This document shows positions 29,595 to 38,394 of a stretch of DNA of 64,000 bases, piece by piece (position 1 is the stretch's first letter; each line of letters opens with the position of its first letter). The notes below the pieces were generated by a model. That model worked only from the letters and a program-made list of their open reading frames with translations, was not told where the DNA came from and searched no databases. The DNA lies in assembly GCF_001570585.1 (NCBI RefSeq), contig NZ_BBXF01000001.1, positions 365,691 through 429,690 on the forward strand. Direction: 5' to 3'. The translations under genes were made by a program, and so were the position numbers. This DNA comes from Herbidospora daliensis (GTDB lineage Bacteria > Actinomycetota > Actinomycetes > Streptosporangiales > Streptosporangiaceae).

Positions 29595-31400
29595 TCAGCG
29601 TCCCCAGAGTCGCCAGGTCTGGTTCAGCGGACTGCCCTGCCCCGCCGCGATGCACGTCCACTGGTGGACGGCCGCACGGGGTGCGGTGGAGATGGTGCTC
29701 ACGTCCACGCACTTGCCGCTGTGCCGGGCGATGAGCTGGTAGTCGTGGGAGTCGTTGCCGCTGTAGGTCACCTTGCGGAGCGTGAACTGCTGGTTCTGGG
29801 AACCGCTGTTGCACGTCCACTGGATGACCGCCGCGCCGTCGGCGGTGGAGACCCCGTTGACGTCGAGGCACTTGCCGCTCTGCCGGTTGACGACGGTGAA
29901 GGTGTTCGAGACGCCGCTCACCGGGACGAAGTTCCACAACTGCTGGTCGCCGCCCTCGCAGTAGAACTGCTGCTGGGCGGTGCCGTTGGCGGTCGAGGAG
30001 TTCGGGTTGTCGAGGCACTGCTGGGAGTGCTGCGCCACGGCGACCGAGGTGAAGCTCCCGTCCGACGGCGGCACGAGGGTGACGGTCAGCGCGTCGGAGA
30101 TGGCGTTGTTGGGCAGGTTGAGCGTGACCGCGTTGTTCGACAGCGTGACGACCGAGTTCGAGATCGTGATCGGCCCCTGCACGGCGCCGCCGCTGTTGTT
30201 CGGGATGCGCTGCACGATCGCCCGCACCTGGTTGTTCTGCACGATGCCGCTCGTGGTGTCGAGCCGCTGGAGGTTGACGGCGAGGTTGCCGGTGGTGCGG
30301 CCGCCGCCGACGAGCACCCGGGCCGACCCGGTGTCCTTCGTCGCGAACGCGTCGTAGGAGTTGCTCGGGGTGACCGCCACGGTCTGGCCGGTCTGGGAGG
30401 CGTAGAAGCGGTAGACCCACCACTCGCCCTTGGGCTGGTGCTGCCCGGCGCTGTTGCGGATCAGCAGGTTGGCGGCGTCGTTGTGCAGGTTGCCGCCGCC
30501 GCCCCAGTGGGCGCGCAGGCCGTCGGCCCCCGCGCGTTCCAGGCGGGAGATGTACCAGGCGCCGTCGGCGGGGTTCTGCTCGTCGGGGGCCCCGTACTCG
30601 TTGATCTGGTAGGGCCTCGGGTGCGCGATGCCGCGCGAGTTCAGGGTGGTGTTGGCGGCGGCCACGTTCGCGACCGGGTCGCCCGGCAGCGAGTGCCAGC
30701 TGATGATGTCCGGCACCACGTTGTTGGCCTTGATGAAGTCGAGGTAGGCGTTCCAGAAGGAGTGGGAGGTGGAGGGCACGCACGCGCAGCTCGGCCCGAC
30801 GATCAGGTGGTCGGGGAACGCGGCGCGCACCCGCTGGTAGCTGCGGCGCCACAGTTCGAGGTACTGGGACTGCGGGCGGTTCCAGAACAGGGTGATGTTC
30901 GGCTCGTTCCACAGGTCCCACTGGACGGTGATGCCCGCGGCGCGCACGTCGTTGATGACGCGCGTCAGGAAGTTGTCGTAGTCGGTCCAGTCGCCGTTGT
31001 CGCCGGGGAAGCGGGAGATGCCCGCGCCGTCGGCGCCCCACAGGTCGTGCGGGAGCAGGATGAACTGGCCGCCGAGGGCGATGGTGCGGCGGGCCTGGGC
31101 CACGGTGGAGTTCCACCGCCGGTCGTACCCGCCCGACACCCAGCCGCCGTTCGGGAGCTGGGCGCCGCCGGCCCGCATGTAGCGGAACTTGACGTCGCGG
31201 TAGAAGTGGTCGGCCGGGCCGGTGCCGTTCTCGGTCATGCCGTAGATCCAGCCGGACGCACGGTAGGCAGGGCTCGCGCCCGTGGTGGCGAAGTTGACGG
31301 TGATGGCCTCGTCGGCCGCGAAGGCCGGGGCGGCGGGCACGACCAGAGCGGTCGCGGCGAGTGCGCAGGCGGCGACCACGGATCTCAATCGGGTACGCAT
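29595..31400 (-). CDS. Secreted clan GH-A glycoside hydrolase with ricin-B module
   Basis: 601 residues from ATG 31400 (AGGAG upstream). Signal peptide about 1-28 (APAFA). The (beta/alpha)8 domain carries WDLWNEPN (about 161-168; acid/base Glu about 166) and INEYG (nucleophile Glu about 268), the paired glutamates of clan GH-A. It looks closest to GH39/GH5-like sequences, but I cannot fix the family. Ricin-B repeats at about 450-601 (CLDNPNSS, CLDVNGVSTADGAAVIQW, CVDVS). It is controlled by two LacI operators, so it is likely induced with the arabinofuranosidase and sugar importer. Confidence 0.85.
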   Translation of the reverse strand: MRTRLRSVVAACALAATALVVPAAPAFAADEAITVNFATTGASPAYRASGWIYGMTENGTGPADHFYRDVKFRYMRAGGAQLPNGGWVSGGYDRRWNSTVAQARRTIALGGQFILLPHDLWGADGAGISRFPGDNGDWTDYDNFLTRVINDVRAAGITVQWDLWNEPNITLFWNRPQSQYLELWRRSYQRVRAAFPDHLIVGPSCACVPSTSHSFWNAYLDFIKANNVVPDIISWHSLPGDPVANVAAANTTLNSRGIAHPRPYQINEYGAPDEQNPADGAWYISRLERAGADGLRAHWGGGGNLHNDAANLLIRNSAGQHQPKGEWWVYRFYASQTGQTVAVTPSNSYDAFATKDTGSARVLVGGGRTTGNLAVNLQRLDTTSGIVQNNQVRAIVQRIPNNSGGAVQGPITISNSVVTLSNNAVTLNLPNNAISDALTVTLVPPSDGSFTSVAVAQHSQQCLDNPNSSTANGTAQQQFYCEGGDQQLWNFVPVSGVSNTFTVVNRQSGKCLDVNGVSTADGAAVIQWTCNSGSQNQQFTLRKVTYSGNDSHDYQLIARHSGKCVDVSTISTAPRAAVHQWTCIAAGQGSPLNQTWRLWGR

Positions 31401-31446
31401 CGGGCTACTCCTGGAGGCGAGGTGATCTCACGCGGGGGGTGGGTAG

Positions 31447-31526
31447 CGAATCGATTCGACCGCAGATTAGGTCCGGTTACGACGCCATGTCAACGGAGTG
31501 ACGGGCTTGTGAAACGAATCGATTCG
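31447..31526 (-). promoter_or_regulatory. Promoter with two LacI operators (CGAATCGATTCG)
   Basis: On the minus strand TTGACA (31493-31488), an 18-base spacer and TAATCT (31469-31464) form a near-consensus promoter for the gene starting at 31400. One perfect operator CGAATCGATTCG lies just after the -10 (31447-31458), the other upstream of the -35 (31515-31526). The centres are 68 bp apart. The pair suggests cooperative binding or looping by the LacI protein encoded next door. Confidence 0.8.
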
Positions 31527-31529
31527 CGG

Positions 31530-32540
31530 CTACGCCGGGGCCGGTCCCGTCGTGGCGCGCAGCGAGATCGGCGGGGCGACCAGCAGGTGGCGGTGGGCCG
31601 CCGACGGGTCGGCGATGCGCCCGAGCAGCAGGTCGACGGCCTGCGCGCCCAGCTCGACGGCGGGCACGTCGGCCGCGGTGAGCGGCGGGTGGAGGTTCTC
31701 GGCCCAGTGGCGGGCCGCGACGCCCACGATCGAGAAGTCGCGCGGCACCTCGCGGCCGCTCCGGGCCAGCGCGTGGTAGACCCCGGCGGCGGCCGCCTCG
31801 TTCACGGTGGCGATGGCGGTCAGCTCGGGGTGCTCCGCGAGCAGGTGCTCGGTGCAGGCCTGACCGGCCTGGGCGTCGTCGGCGCAGCAGACGGCCACGC
31901 CGCGCAGGCCGCGGTCGGCGACCGCGCGGTCGAACCCGGCCCGCGCCCGGTGCCCCGGCCCGTATCCGGCGGCCACCAGTTCGGCGCTGCGGTTGACCAG
32001 GGCGATGTCGCGGTGGCCGAGGTCGGCGAGGTGGTGGACGCAGCGGGCGATGAGCGTCTCGTAGTCGATGTCGACCCAGGACATGCCGGCCGGGTCGCGG
32101 GTGCGGCCGATGCCGACGAAGGGCAGGCCGCTGGCCATCAGCCGGGCGACCCGGTCGTCTTCGAGCCGTATCTCCATGACGATCACGCCGTCGACCCGCT
32201 GACCGGTGACGACGCGCTCGAAGGAGCGGTCGTGCTCGCCTCCCGAGGGCGACAGCAGCACGTCGAGGTCGGCCCGCGCGGCGGCGTCGACGACGCTGGC
32301 GACGAAGCCGAGCTGCATGTCGGTCAGCCGGGTGCTGGCGGGCGGGATGACGAGGCCGATCGTGCGGGTGCGGCCCTCCTTGAGGGCACGGGCCGCCGCG
32401 TTGGGGCGGTAGCCCAGTTCGTCGATCACCGCCAGGATGCGCTGTTTGGTCTCCGGTGAGACCGGGCGGCGGCCGGTGAGCGCGTAGGACACGGTGCTGC
32501 GGGACACTCCCGCCCTCTTGGCGATCTCCCCGATGTTCAC
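31530..32540 (-). CDS. LacI-family transcriptional repressor
   Basis: 336 residues from GTG 32540; an alternative GTG at 32567 adds nine residues. I prefer 32540 because a -10-like TACGAT (32552-32547) would start transcription right at it. Helix-turn-helix: NIGEIAKRAGVSRSTVSYALTGRRPVSPETKQRI, hinge NAAARALKEGRTRTIGLV. Periplasmic-binding-type effector domain with VDGVIVMEIRLED, DIDYETLIARCVHHLADLGHRDIALV and VPAVELGAQAVDLLLGRI. It should bind the CGAATCGATTCG sites here and at 9 kb; the inducer is presumably a sugar taken up by the adjacent importer. Confidence 0.93.
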   Translation of the reverse strand: MNIGEIAKRAGVSRSTVSYALTGRRPVSPETKQRILAVIDELGYRPNAAARALKEGRTRTIGLVIPPASTRLTDMQLGFVASVVDAAARADLDVLLSPSGGEHDRSFERVVTGQRVDGVIVMEIRLEDDRVARLMASGLPFVGIGRTRDPAGMSWVDIDYETLIARCVHHLADLGHRDIALVNRSAELVAAGYGPGHRARAGFDRAVADRGLRGVAVCCADDAQAGQACTEHLLAEHPELTAIATVNEAAAAGVYHALARSGREVPRDFSIVGVAARHWAENLHPPLTAADVPAVELGAQAVDLLLGRIADPSAAHRHLLVAPPISLRATTGPAPA

Positions 32541-32588
32541 CCGAGCATCGTAGTCGAATCGTTCCACAATTCATCAGCGAGGACCCCA

Positions 32589-32651
32589 TTGACGTCCACG
32601 GGCAACACGCTTATCTTCGGTCGAACCGATTCGTCGAATCGGTTCGACCGA
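32589..32651 (+). promoter_or_regulatory. Promoter and 35-bp palindromic LacI operator of the importer operon
   Basis: TTGACG (32589-32594), a 17-base spacer and TATCTT (32612-32617) form a promoter. From 32617 to 32651 runs a perfect 17+1+17 palindrome (left arm TCGGTCGAACCGATTCG). It contains two tandem operator variants, CGAACCGATTCG (32622-32633) and CGAATCGGTTCG (32635-32646), each one base from the consensus CGAATCGATTCG. It covers the expected transcription start. Confidence 0.8.
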
Positions 32652-32666
32652 GGGAGGTCACCCCCG

Positions 32667-33923
32667 ATGAGATCTTCCGCGTCCGGCCGTATCGCCACCG
32701 GCCTCGGACTGGCCCTGCTGGCCGCCTGCTCCACCCCCTCCGCCCCTTCCGCCGTCGAGGAGGCCCCGGCGTCCGCGGCCGCCCCGTCGGCCTACACGAT
32801 CTGGGACCCCTATCCGCAGTACGACGGCAGCTCCGAATGGGTGCGCCTGCTGGAGGCGTGCGGCACCCAGGCCGGCGTCACGGTGGAGCGCACCGGCTAC
32901 GACACCAGCGACCTGACCAACAAGGTGCTGCTGGCCGCGCAGCAGGGCAATGCGCCCGACGTGCTGATCGTCGACAACCCGGTCGTCTCCACGCTGGCCG
33001 AGGCCGGCGTGCTGACGACGACCGCGGAGAACAAGCTCGACGTCTCGGCCGTCTCCCCCAACCTGCTGGGAGCCGGCCAGAGCGGCGGCGAGACGTTCGG
33101 CGTCCCGATCGGCGCCAACACCCTGGCGCTCTACTACAACAAGGACGTGCTCGACAAGGCGGGCGTCGACCCGGCGTCGGTCACCGACTGGGCCGCGCTC
33201 ACCGCCGCGCTGGAGAAGGTGACGAAGTCCGGCGGCAAGGGCATCACGTTCTCCGCGATCGGCACCGAGGAGGGCAGCTTCCAGTTCCTCCCCTGGTTCT
33301 GGGGCTCCGGCGCGAACCTCACCAAGCTCGACTCCCCCGAGGGCGTCGCGGCGGTGACGCTCTGGACCGACTGGCTGAAGAAGGGGTACGCCCCCAACTC
33401 GGTCATCAACAACACCCAGACCACCAGCTGGCAGGAGTTCGCCACCGGCGAGTACGCCTTCGCCGAGAACGGCACCTGGCAGCTCGCCAACGCCGAGAAG
33501 GCCGGCTTCCCCTACGGCGTCATCCCGATCCCGGCCAAGGCCGGCGGCCCGGCCCCGGCGCCCACCGGCGGGGAGTTCGTCTCCATCCCCGTCCAGCAGG
33601 ACACCGGCCGGTACGCCGCCTCCCAGCAGCTGGTCGCCTGCCTGACCAACGGCGAGAACTCGCTCAAGACGACCACCACGTTGTCCTACATCGCCCCGAC
33701 CGACTCCGTGCAGCAGCAGCAGGTCGCGGCCGACGCCAAGCTCGGCGTGTGGGTCGAGGCCGTCAAGGTCGCCAAGGGCCGGACCGGCGACGACCTGGGC
33801 ACCAAGTATCCGAAGATCTCCGAGCCGATATGGGGGGCCGTCCAGGCGGCGCTGAGCTCCTCGAAGCCCCCGCAGGAGGCCATGACCGAGGCCCAGACCG
33901 CGGCGGCGAGCGCCACGCAGTGA
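32667..33923 (+). CDS. Carbohydrate ABC transporter substrate-binding lipoprotein (family 1)
   Basis: 418 residues from ATG 32667, with GGGAGGT upstream. Lipobox LALLAACSTPS (Cys about 21). The extracellular solute-binding family 1 pattern is evident: DVLIVDNPVVSTLAEAGVL, FGVPIGANTLALYYNKDVLDKAGVDP, GKGITFSAIGTEEGSFQFLPWFWGSGANL, YAFAENGTWQLANA. Family members bind oligosaccharides. It is the first gene of the LacI-repressed operon; its stop overlaps the next permease gene (GTGA). The N-terminal 26 codons of open frame upstream contain the operator and are not translated. Confidence 0.93.
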   Translation: MRSSASGRIATGLGLALLAACSTPSAPSAVEEAPASAAAPSAYTIWDPYPQYDGSSEWVRLLEACGTQAGVTVERTGYDTSDLTNKVLLAAQQGNAPDVLIVDNPVVSTLAEAGVLTTTAENKLDVSAVSPNLLGAGQSGGETFGVPIGANTLALYYNKDVLDKAGVDPASVTDWAALTAALEKVTKSGGKGITFSAIGTEEGSFQFLPWFWGSGANLTKLDSPEGVAAVTLWTDWLKKGYAPNSVINNTQTTSWQEFATGEYAFAENGTWQLANAEKAGFPYGVIPIPAKAGGPAPAPTGGEFVSIPVQQDTGRYAASQQLVACLTNGENSLKTTTTLSYIAPTDSVQQQQVAADAKLGVWVEAVKVAKGRTGDDLGTKYPKISEPIWGAVQAALSSSKPPQEAMTEAQTAAASATQ

Positions 33924-34810
33924 GGGTCCGCCTCGGATCAGGGCAGTGGGCGGCCTGGGCGTTCCTCGCCCCGGTCGTCGTCTACCTGGTGGTCTTCTAC
34001 GCCTATCCGCTTTACCGCAACGTCGAGCTGAGCCTGCGGAACTACACCGTGCGCTCGTTCGTGCGGGGCGACGCGCCGTTCGCCGGGTTCGACAACTACC
34101 TCAAGGTGTTCGACGACCCGGCGTTCGGCCCGGCCCTGTGGCACACCGTCGTCTTCACGGTCGTCTCGCTGGTGTTCCAGTTCACGATCGGGCTCGCCCT
34201 GGCGCTGTTCTTCGTGCGGAACTTCCCGCTGTCGGCGACGCTGCGGGCGCTGTTCCTGGTGCCCTGGCTGCTGCCGCTGATCGTGTCGGCCTCGACGTGG
34301 ACGTGGTTGCTGAACAGCGAGTCGGGCGTGGTCAACGCGGCGCTGGGCGTGGTGGGGCTCGGGCCGGTGAACTGGCTGACCTCGCCCGACTGGTCGCTCT
34401 GGTCGGTGACGATCGCCAACATCTGGATCGGCGTCCCGTTCAACCTGGTGGTGCTCTACTCCGGCCTCCAGGCGATCCCGGCGAGCGTGTACGAGGCCGC
34501 CGCCCTCGACGGCGCGAACCGGCGGCAGCGCTTCTGGCGCATCACCTTCCCGCTGCTGCGGCCGGTGTCGGCGATCACCCTGCTCCTCGGCCTCGTCTAC
34601 ACGCTGAAGGTGTTCGACATCATCTGGATCATGACCAGGGGCGGCCCGAGCGGGTCGTCCACCACCTTCGCGACCTGGTCCTACCGGCTGGGCTTCGGCA
34701 ACCTCGTCCCGTCGTTCGGGCCGGGCGCGGCGGTGGGCAACCTGCTGATCGTGGCGGCGCTGGTGTTCGGTCTCGTGTACGTCCGCACGCTGCACCGGCG
34801 GGTGCCGTGA
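33920..34810 (+). CDS. Carbohydrate ABC transporter permease (MalF type)
   Basis: 296 residues from GTG 33920, six membrane segments. The EAA coupling loop reads YEAAALDGANRRQRFWRITFPLLRP. It pairs with the following MalG-type permease to carry the sugar delivered by the 32667 lipoprotein. Start and stop codons overlap those of the neighbours on both sides. No ATPase gene occurs in the operon, so a shared MsiK-like ATPase encoded elsewhere is expected. Confidence 0.93.
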   Translation: MRVRLGSGQWAAWAFLAPVVVYLVVFYAYPLYRNVELSLRNYTVRSFVRGDAPFAGFDNYLKVFDDPAFGPALWHTVVFTVVSLVFQFTIGLALALFFVRNFPLSATLRALFLVPWLLPLIVSASTWTWLLNSESGVVNAALGVVGLGPVNWLTSPDWSLWSVTIANIWIGVPFNLVVLYSGLQAIPASVYEAAALDGANRRQRFWRITFPLLRPVSAITLLLGLVYTLKVFDIIWIMTRGGPSGSSTTFATWSYRLGFGNLVPSFGPGAAVGNLLIVAALVFGLVYVRTLHRRVP

Positions 34811-35616
34811 TGAGACGGGTGAAGACCGCGATCGGGCTGGCCCTGACCGCCGTGATGCTGTTCCCGGTCTACTGGATGGTCAACGTCTCGTTCACCCGCG
34901 ACGAGAACATGCGCCGCAGCCCGCCGCACTGGTTCCCCGTCGACGGCACGCTGGAGGGCTACCGGGCGGTGCTCGACAAGCAGCTGCCCTACCTCGGCAC
35001 GAGCCTGGTCATCGGGCTCGGCACGGTGGTGCTGACGGTGGTCGTCGCGGCGCCGGCGGCGTACGCCCTGGCCAAGCTGCGGCCGAGGGGCGGCGGGGTG
35101 CTCAGCTTCCTGCTGCTGATCGCGCAGATGATCCCCGGGATCATCATGGCGATGGGCTTCTACGCCGTCTTCCTGTCGGCCGGGGTGCTCAACACCGTGC
35201 CAGGCCTCATCGTGGCCGACTCGACGCTGGCCGTGCCGTTCGCGGTGCTCGTGCTGACCGCGTTCATGTCGGGCCTGCCCGAGGAGCTGCTGCAGGCGGC
35301 CCGGGTCGACGGCGCCGGGACGGTGCGCACCTTCTGGTCGATCGTGCTGCCGCTCAGCCGCAACGCCCTCGTCACCGTCTCGCTGTTCGCCTTCCTGTGG
35401 GCCTGGTCGGACTTCGTCTTCGCCTCGACCCTCGACCAGGGCGGCGACCACCAGCCGATCACCCTCGGCATCTACCACTACATCGGCCACAACAACCAGG
35501 AGTGGAACGCCATCATGGCCACCGCCGTGGTGGCGTCGATCCCGGCGGCCGTGCTGCTCGTCATCGCCCAGCGTTACGTCGCCGCCGGGGTCACCGCCGG
35601 CGCCGTGAAGGACTGA
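34810..35616 (+). CDS. Carbohydrate ABC transporter permease (MalG type)
   Basis: 268 residues from ATG 34810 (TGATG overlap with the preceding stop; GTG 34807 is an alternative). Six membrane segments and the EAA loop LLQAARVDGAGTVRTFWSIVLPLSRNAL. Opens with a membrane segment at VKTAIGLALTAVMLFPVYWMV. It forms the inner-membrane channel with the 33920 product. A GH63-like glycosidase gene follows after 25 bp in the same operon. Confidence 0.93.
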   Translation: MRRVKTAIGLALTAVMLFPVYWMVNVSFTRDENMRRSPPHWFPVDGTLEGYRAVLDKQLPYLGTSLVIGLGTVVLTVVVAAPAAYALAKLRPRGGGVLSFLLLIAQMIPGIIMAMGFYAVFLSAGVLNTVPGLIVADSTLAVPFAVLVLTAFMSGLPEELLQAARVDGAGTVRTFWSIVLPLSRNALVTVSLFAFLWAWSDFVFASTLDQGGDHQPITLGIYHYIGHNNQEWNAIMATAVVASIPAAVLLVIAQRYVAAGVTAGAVKD

Positions 35617-35641
35617 CCTCTAGGAGAAGGGCCACCCCTCC

Positions 35642-37276
35642 GTGTTCTCCCTACGGGACATCCCGTTCAGCCATCGCGGCTCCTGGTTCGGCTTCTCCCC
35701 GGTGATCGCCGAGAAGACGTACGCCGACCAGGTGCACCTGGTCTCGCACCAGACCGGGATGCACGCCGTCCTGCGCCTCGAGGTCGACCCGGGGGCGGCG
35801 CTGACCGCCACGCCGCAGCAGCTCCTCTGGGAGCGCGGCGACGACCGGATCGAGCTCGCCTACGAGAACCCCGACACGGTGCGCATCCGGGGCCGGGGCC
35901 TCGACCTGGGCCTGGTGGCGGCCGACCCCGTGCTCACCCCGTTCAGCGGGCCCTACTTCTACCGCGAGCCGTCCGACGGGTCGTACGTGTTCACCCTCTA
36001 CCAGACCGGCCGCCGCTACCGGATCACCGTGCTGCGCGGCGCGGCCGAACCCATGGGCACGCAGGCGCTCGGCGGCGCGGAGCGCGGGGTCACCCTGACG
36101 GGCGACTGGGAGGTCGCCGTCGAGGAGTACGAGACCGCCCGCGCCCCCTACGTCGAGGCCGACACGTTCGAGCAGGTGGTCAAGGCGGCCCGCGCCGAGT
36201 TCGACGCGTTCGCGGCGGCGGTGGCCCCCTGGCGCGACGGCACGACCCCGGCCGCCGAACTGGCGGTGTACGTGTTGTGGTCGGCGACGGTCCGCCCGGC
36301 GGGGTTCGTCACCCGTCCGGGGGTGCTGATGTCCAAGCACTGGATGGACAAGGTGTGGAGCTGGGACCACTGCTTCAACGCCCTGGCCCTGGGCGAGGGG
36401 CTGCCCGAGCTGGCCTGGCACCAGTTCCGGCTGCCCTTCGACCACCAGGACGGCGCGGGCGCGCTGCCCGACTCCGTGACGCACTCCGAGATCCTCTACA
36501 ACTTCGTCAAACCGCCCATCCACGGCTGGGCCCTGGGCCGCCTGCCGTGGCGGCCCGAGCCCGAGGAGACGTACCGGCTGCTGGAGCGGTGGACGGACTT
36601 CTGGCTGACCGCCCGGCGGATCCCCGGCCACGAACTGGCCTACTACCAGCACGGCAACGACAGCGGCTGGGACAACGCCACCACCTTCGACCCCGAGCGC
36701 GTCGTCGAGACGGCCGACCTGGCCGCCTTCCTCGTGCTCCAGATGCGCGAGCTGGCCCGCTGCGCGCCCGGCCCGGAGGAGGCGGCCCGCTGGAGCGCCG
36801 CCGCCGACCGCATGAAGAACGCGCTGCTGACCGAGTTGTGGACGGGCGACCGGTTCGTCGCCCGCGGCGCGCTCACCGGCCGGACGTGGTCGAGCGACAG
36901 CCTGCTCGACCTGATGCCCATCGTGCTCGGCGAGGAGCTGCCCGCCGAGGTGAGCACCGTGCTCGCCGGGCGGATCGAACGGCACCTGACCGAGTTCGGG
37001 CCGGCCACCGAGCTGCCGTCGTCGCCGCACTACCTGGACGACGGCTACTGGCGCGGCCCCATCTGGGCGCCCTCGACGATCCTGATCGAGGACGGGCTGC
37101 GCCGCGCCGGGCACGTCGGCCTCGCCGACGAGATCAGCGACCGGTTCCGCCGCCTGTGCGAGAAGTCGGGCTTCGCCGAGAACTTCGACGCGCGCACCGG
37201 CCAGGGGCTGCGCGACCGCGCGTACACGTGGACGGCGAGCGCCTACCTGATCCTGGCGGCGGCACGGCGCGGCTGA
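35642..37276 (+). CDS. Cytoplasmic GH63-like (alpha/alpha)6-barrel glycosidase
   Basis: 544 residues from GTG 35642 (AGGAGAAGGG upstream); no signal peptide. Barrel motifs KVWSWDHCFNALAL, LPDSVTHSEILYNFVKPPIHGW, YYQHGNDSGWDNATTF and YLDDGYWRGPIWAPSTILIEDGL match the GH63/mannosylglycerate-hydrolase/trehalase-like superfamily. The general acid is probably the Asp of DSGWDNAT. It likely cleaves the imported oligosaccharide; the linkage cannot be read from the sequence. Part of the LacI-controlled operon. It converges on larC with a two-base gap. Confidence 0.85.
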   Translation: MFSLRDIPFSHRGSWFGFSPVIAEKTYADQVHLVSHQTGMHAVLRLEVDPGAALTATPQQLLWERGDDRIELAYENPDTVRIRGRGLDLGLVAADPVLTPFSGPYFYREPSDGSYVFTLYQTGRRYRITVLRGAAEPMGTQALGGAERGVTLTGDWEVAVEEYETARAPYVEADTFEQVVKAARAEFDAFAAAVAPWRDGTTPAAELAVYVLWSATVRPAGFVTRPGVLMSKHWMDKVWSWDHCFNALALGEGLPELAWHQFRLPFDHQDGAGALPDSVTHSEILYNFVKPPIHGWALGRLPWRPEPEETYRLLERWTDFWLTARRIPGHELAYYQHGNDSGWDNATTFDPERVVETADLAAFLVLQMRELARCAPGPEEAARWSAAADRMKNALLTELWTGDRFVARGALTGRTWSSDSLLDLMPIVLGEELPAEVSTVLAGRIERHLTEFGPATELPSSPHYLDDGYWRGPIWAPSTILIEDGLRRAGHVGLADEISDRFRRLCEKSGFAENFDARTGQGLRDRAYTWTASAYLILAAARRG

Positions 37277-37278
37277 GA

Positions 37279-38394
37279 TCACAGGGCGTCGAGGGCCTCC
37301 CGGGTGAGCGTGCCGAGCGACTTGCCCGTCGAGGCGGCCAGGCGGGCGAGGTCGTCGTATTCGGGTTTGACGCCCCACGGCCCCTCCTTCATCCGCACGG
37401 TCCGGCCGTACAGCTCGACCGTCCGGATGACCCGGGGGACGGTGACCTTGTCGACCTGGCTGCGGCGCAGCCCGAGCGTGCCGGTCTCCGCGAAGATCAG
37501 GTTCTCCAGCTGGTCGGCCAGGTCGGCGGGTGTGAGCACGTGCAGGACGTGCGCCGGGCGGCCCTTCTTCATCACCGCCGGCGTGATCCACGCGTCGGCG
37601 GCCCCGGCCGCCAGCATGCGCGCGATGACGTGCCCGAGCAGTTCCCCGGTGACGTCGTCGAGGTTGGTCGACAGGACGATCTGCCGGTCCTCCCGCGTGA
37701 GCGGGACGCCGAGGGTGGCGACGACGACGTTGGGCCGGTCGGGCAGCCGCCGGGTGCCCGCGCCGTAGCCGGTGGCGCGCACCTCCATGGGCGGCACCCC
37801 GCCGTAGACCGTGCCGGCGGCGCGCAGCAGGGCGGCCCCGGTGGGGGTGACCGCCTCGTGCTCGCCGCCGCTGCGCACCTGGGCCCCCCGGAGCAGGGCG
37901 AGGGTGGCCGGGGCGGGCACCGGCAGCACCCCGTGGCGGGTCTCGACGCTGCCGCCGCCGAGCGGCAGCGGCGCGCAGTGGACCTGGGTGACGCCGAGGT
38001 CGGCCAGCGCGGCGGCGCAGCCGACGATGTCCACCAGCGTGTCGTGCCCGCCGAGCTCGTGCAGGTGGACGTCGCCGGGCGGCAGGCCGTGCAGCTCGGC
38101 CTCGACCTCGGCGATGGCCTTCAGGGCACGTTCGGCGACGGTCAGGCCGGTGCGGGCCGCCATCTCGATGAGCACCGAGGCGGGGCGCTCGGTCGCGTCG
38201 TCGTCGACCTCGACGCGGACGCGGACCGCCATGAGCGCGCCGGTGCGCACGTTCTCGGCCTCCAGCCGCCAGCCGGTCAGGCCGGTGCGGGCGACGGCCT
38301 GCCGGACGACGTCCACGGAGGCGCCGACCGACACCAACGCCCCGAGGAGCATGTCGCCGGCCAGGCCGGTGAACGGGTTGAGGTGGAGGATCAC
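37279..38394 (-). CDS. larC: LarC, nickel insertase for the pincer cofactor
   Basis: 371 residues from GTG 38394, overlapping the larB stop as GTGA. N-terminal FNPFTGLAGDML-type motif (LHLNPFTGLAGDMLLGAL), LHELGGHDTLVDIVG, and C-terminal SNLDDVTGELLGHV, ETGTLGLRR, VKPEYDDLARLA. It inserts nickel into the thiocarboxylated dinucleotide at the expense of CTP. Both halves lie in a single frame, unlike the Lactobacillus gene, whose two parts are joined by programmed frameshifting. Confidence 0.94.
   Translation of the reverse strand: MILHLNPFTGLAGDMLLGALVSVGASVDVVRQAVARTGLTGWRLEAENVRTGALMAVRVRVEVDDDATERPASVLIEMAARTGLTVAERALKAIAEVEAELHGLPPGDVHLHELGGHDTLVDIVGCAAALADLGVTQVHCAPLPLGGGSVETRHGVLPVPAPATLALLRGAQVRSGGEHEAVTPTGAALLRAAGTVYGGVPPMEVRATGYGAGTRRLPDRPNVVVATLGVPLTREDRQIVLSTNLDDVTGELLGHVIARMLAAGAADAWITPAVMKKGRPAHVLHVLTPADLADQLENLIFAETGTLGLRRSQVDKVTVPRVIRTVELYGRTVRMKEGPWGVKPEYDDLARLAASTGKSLGTLTREALDAL

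Noticed and set aside
37279-38394. Programmed frameshift in larC
   Set aside because: Unlike the Lactobacillus gene, both LarC halves lie in one uninterrupted frame.
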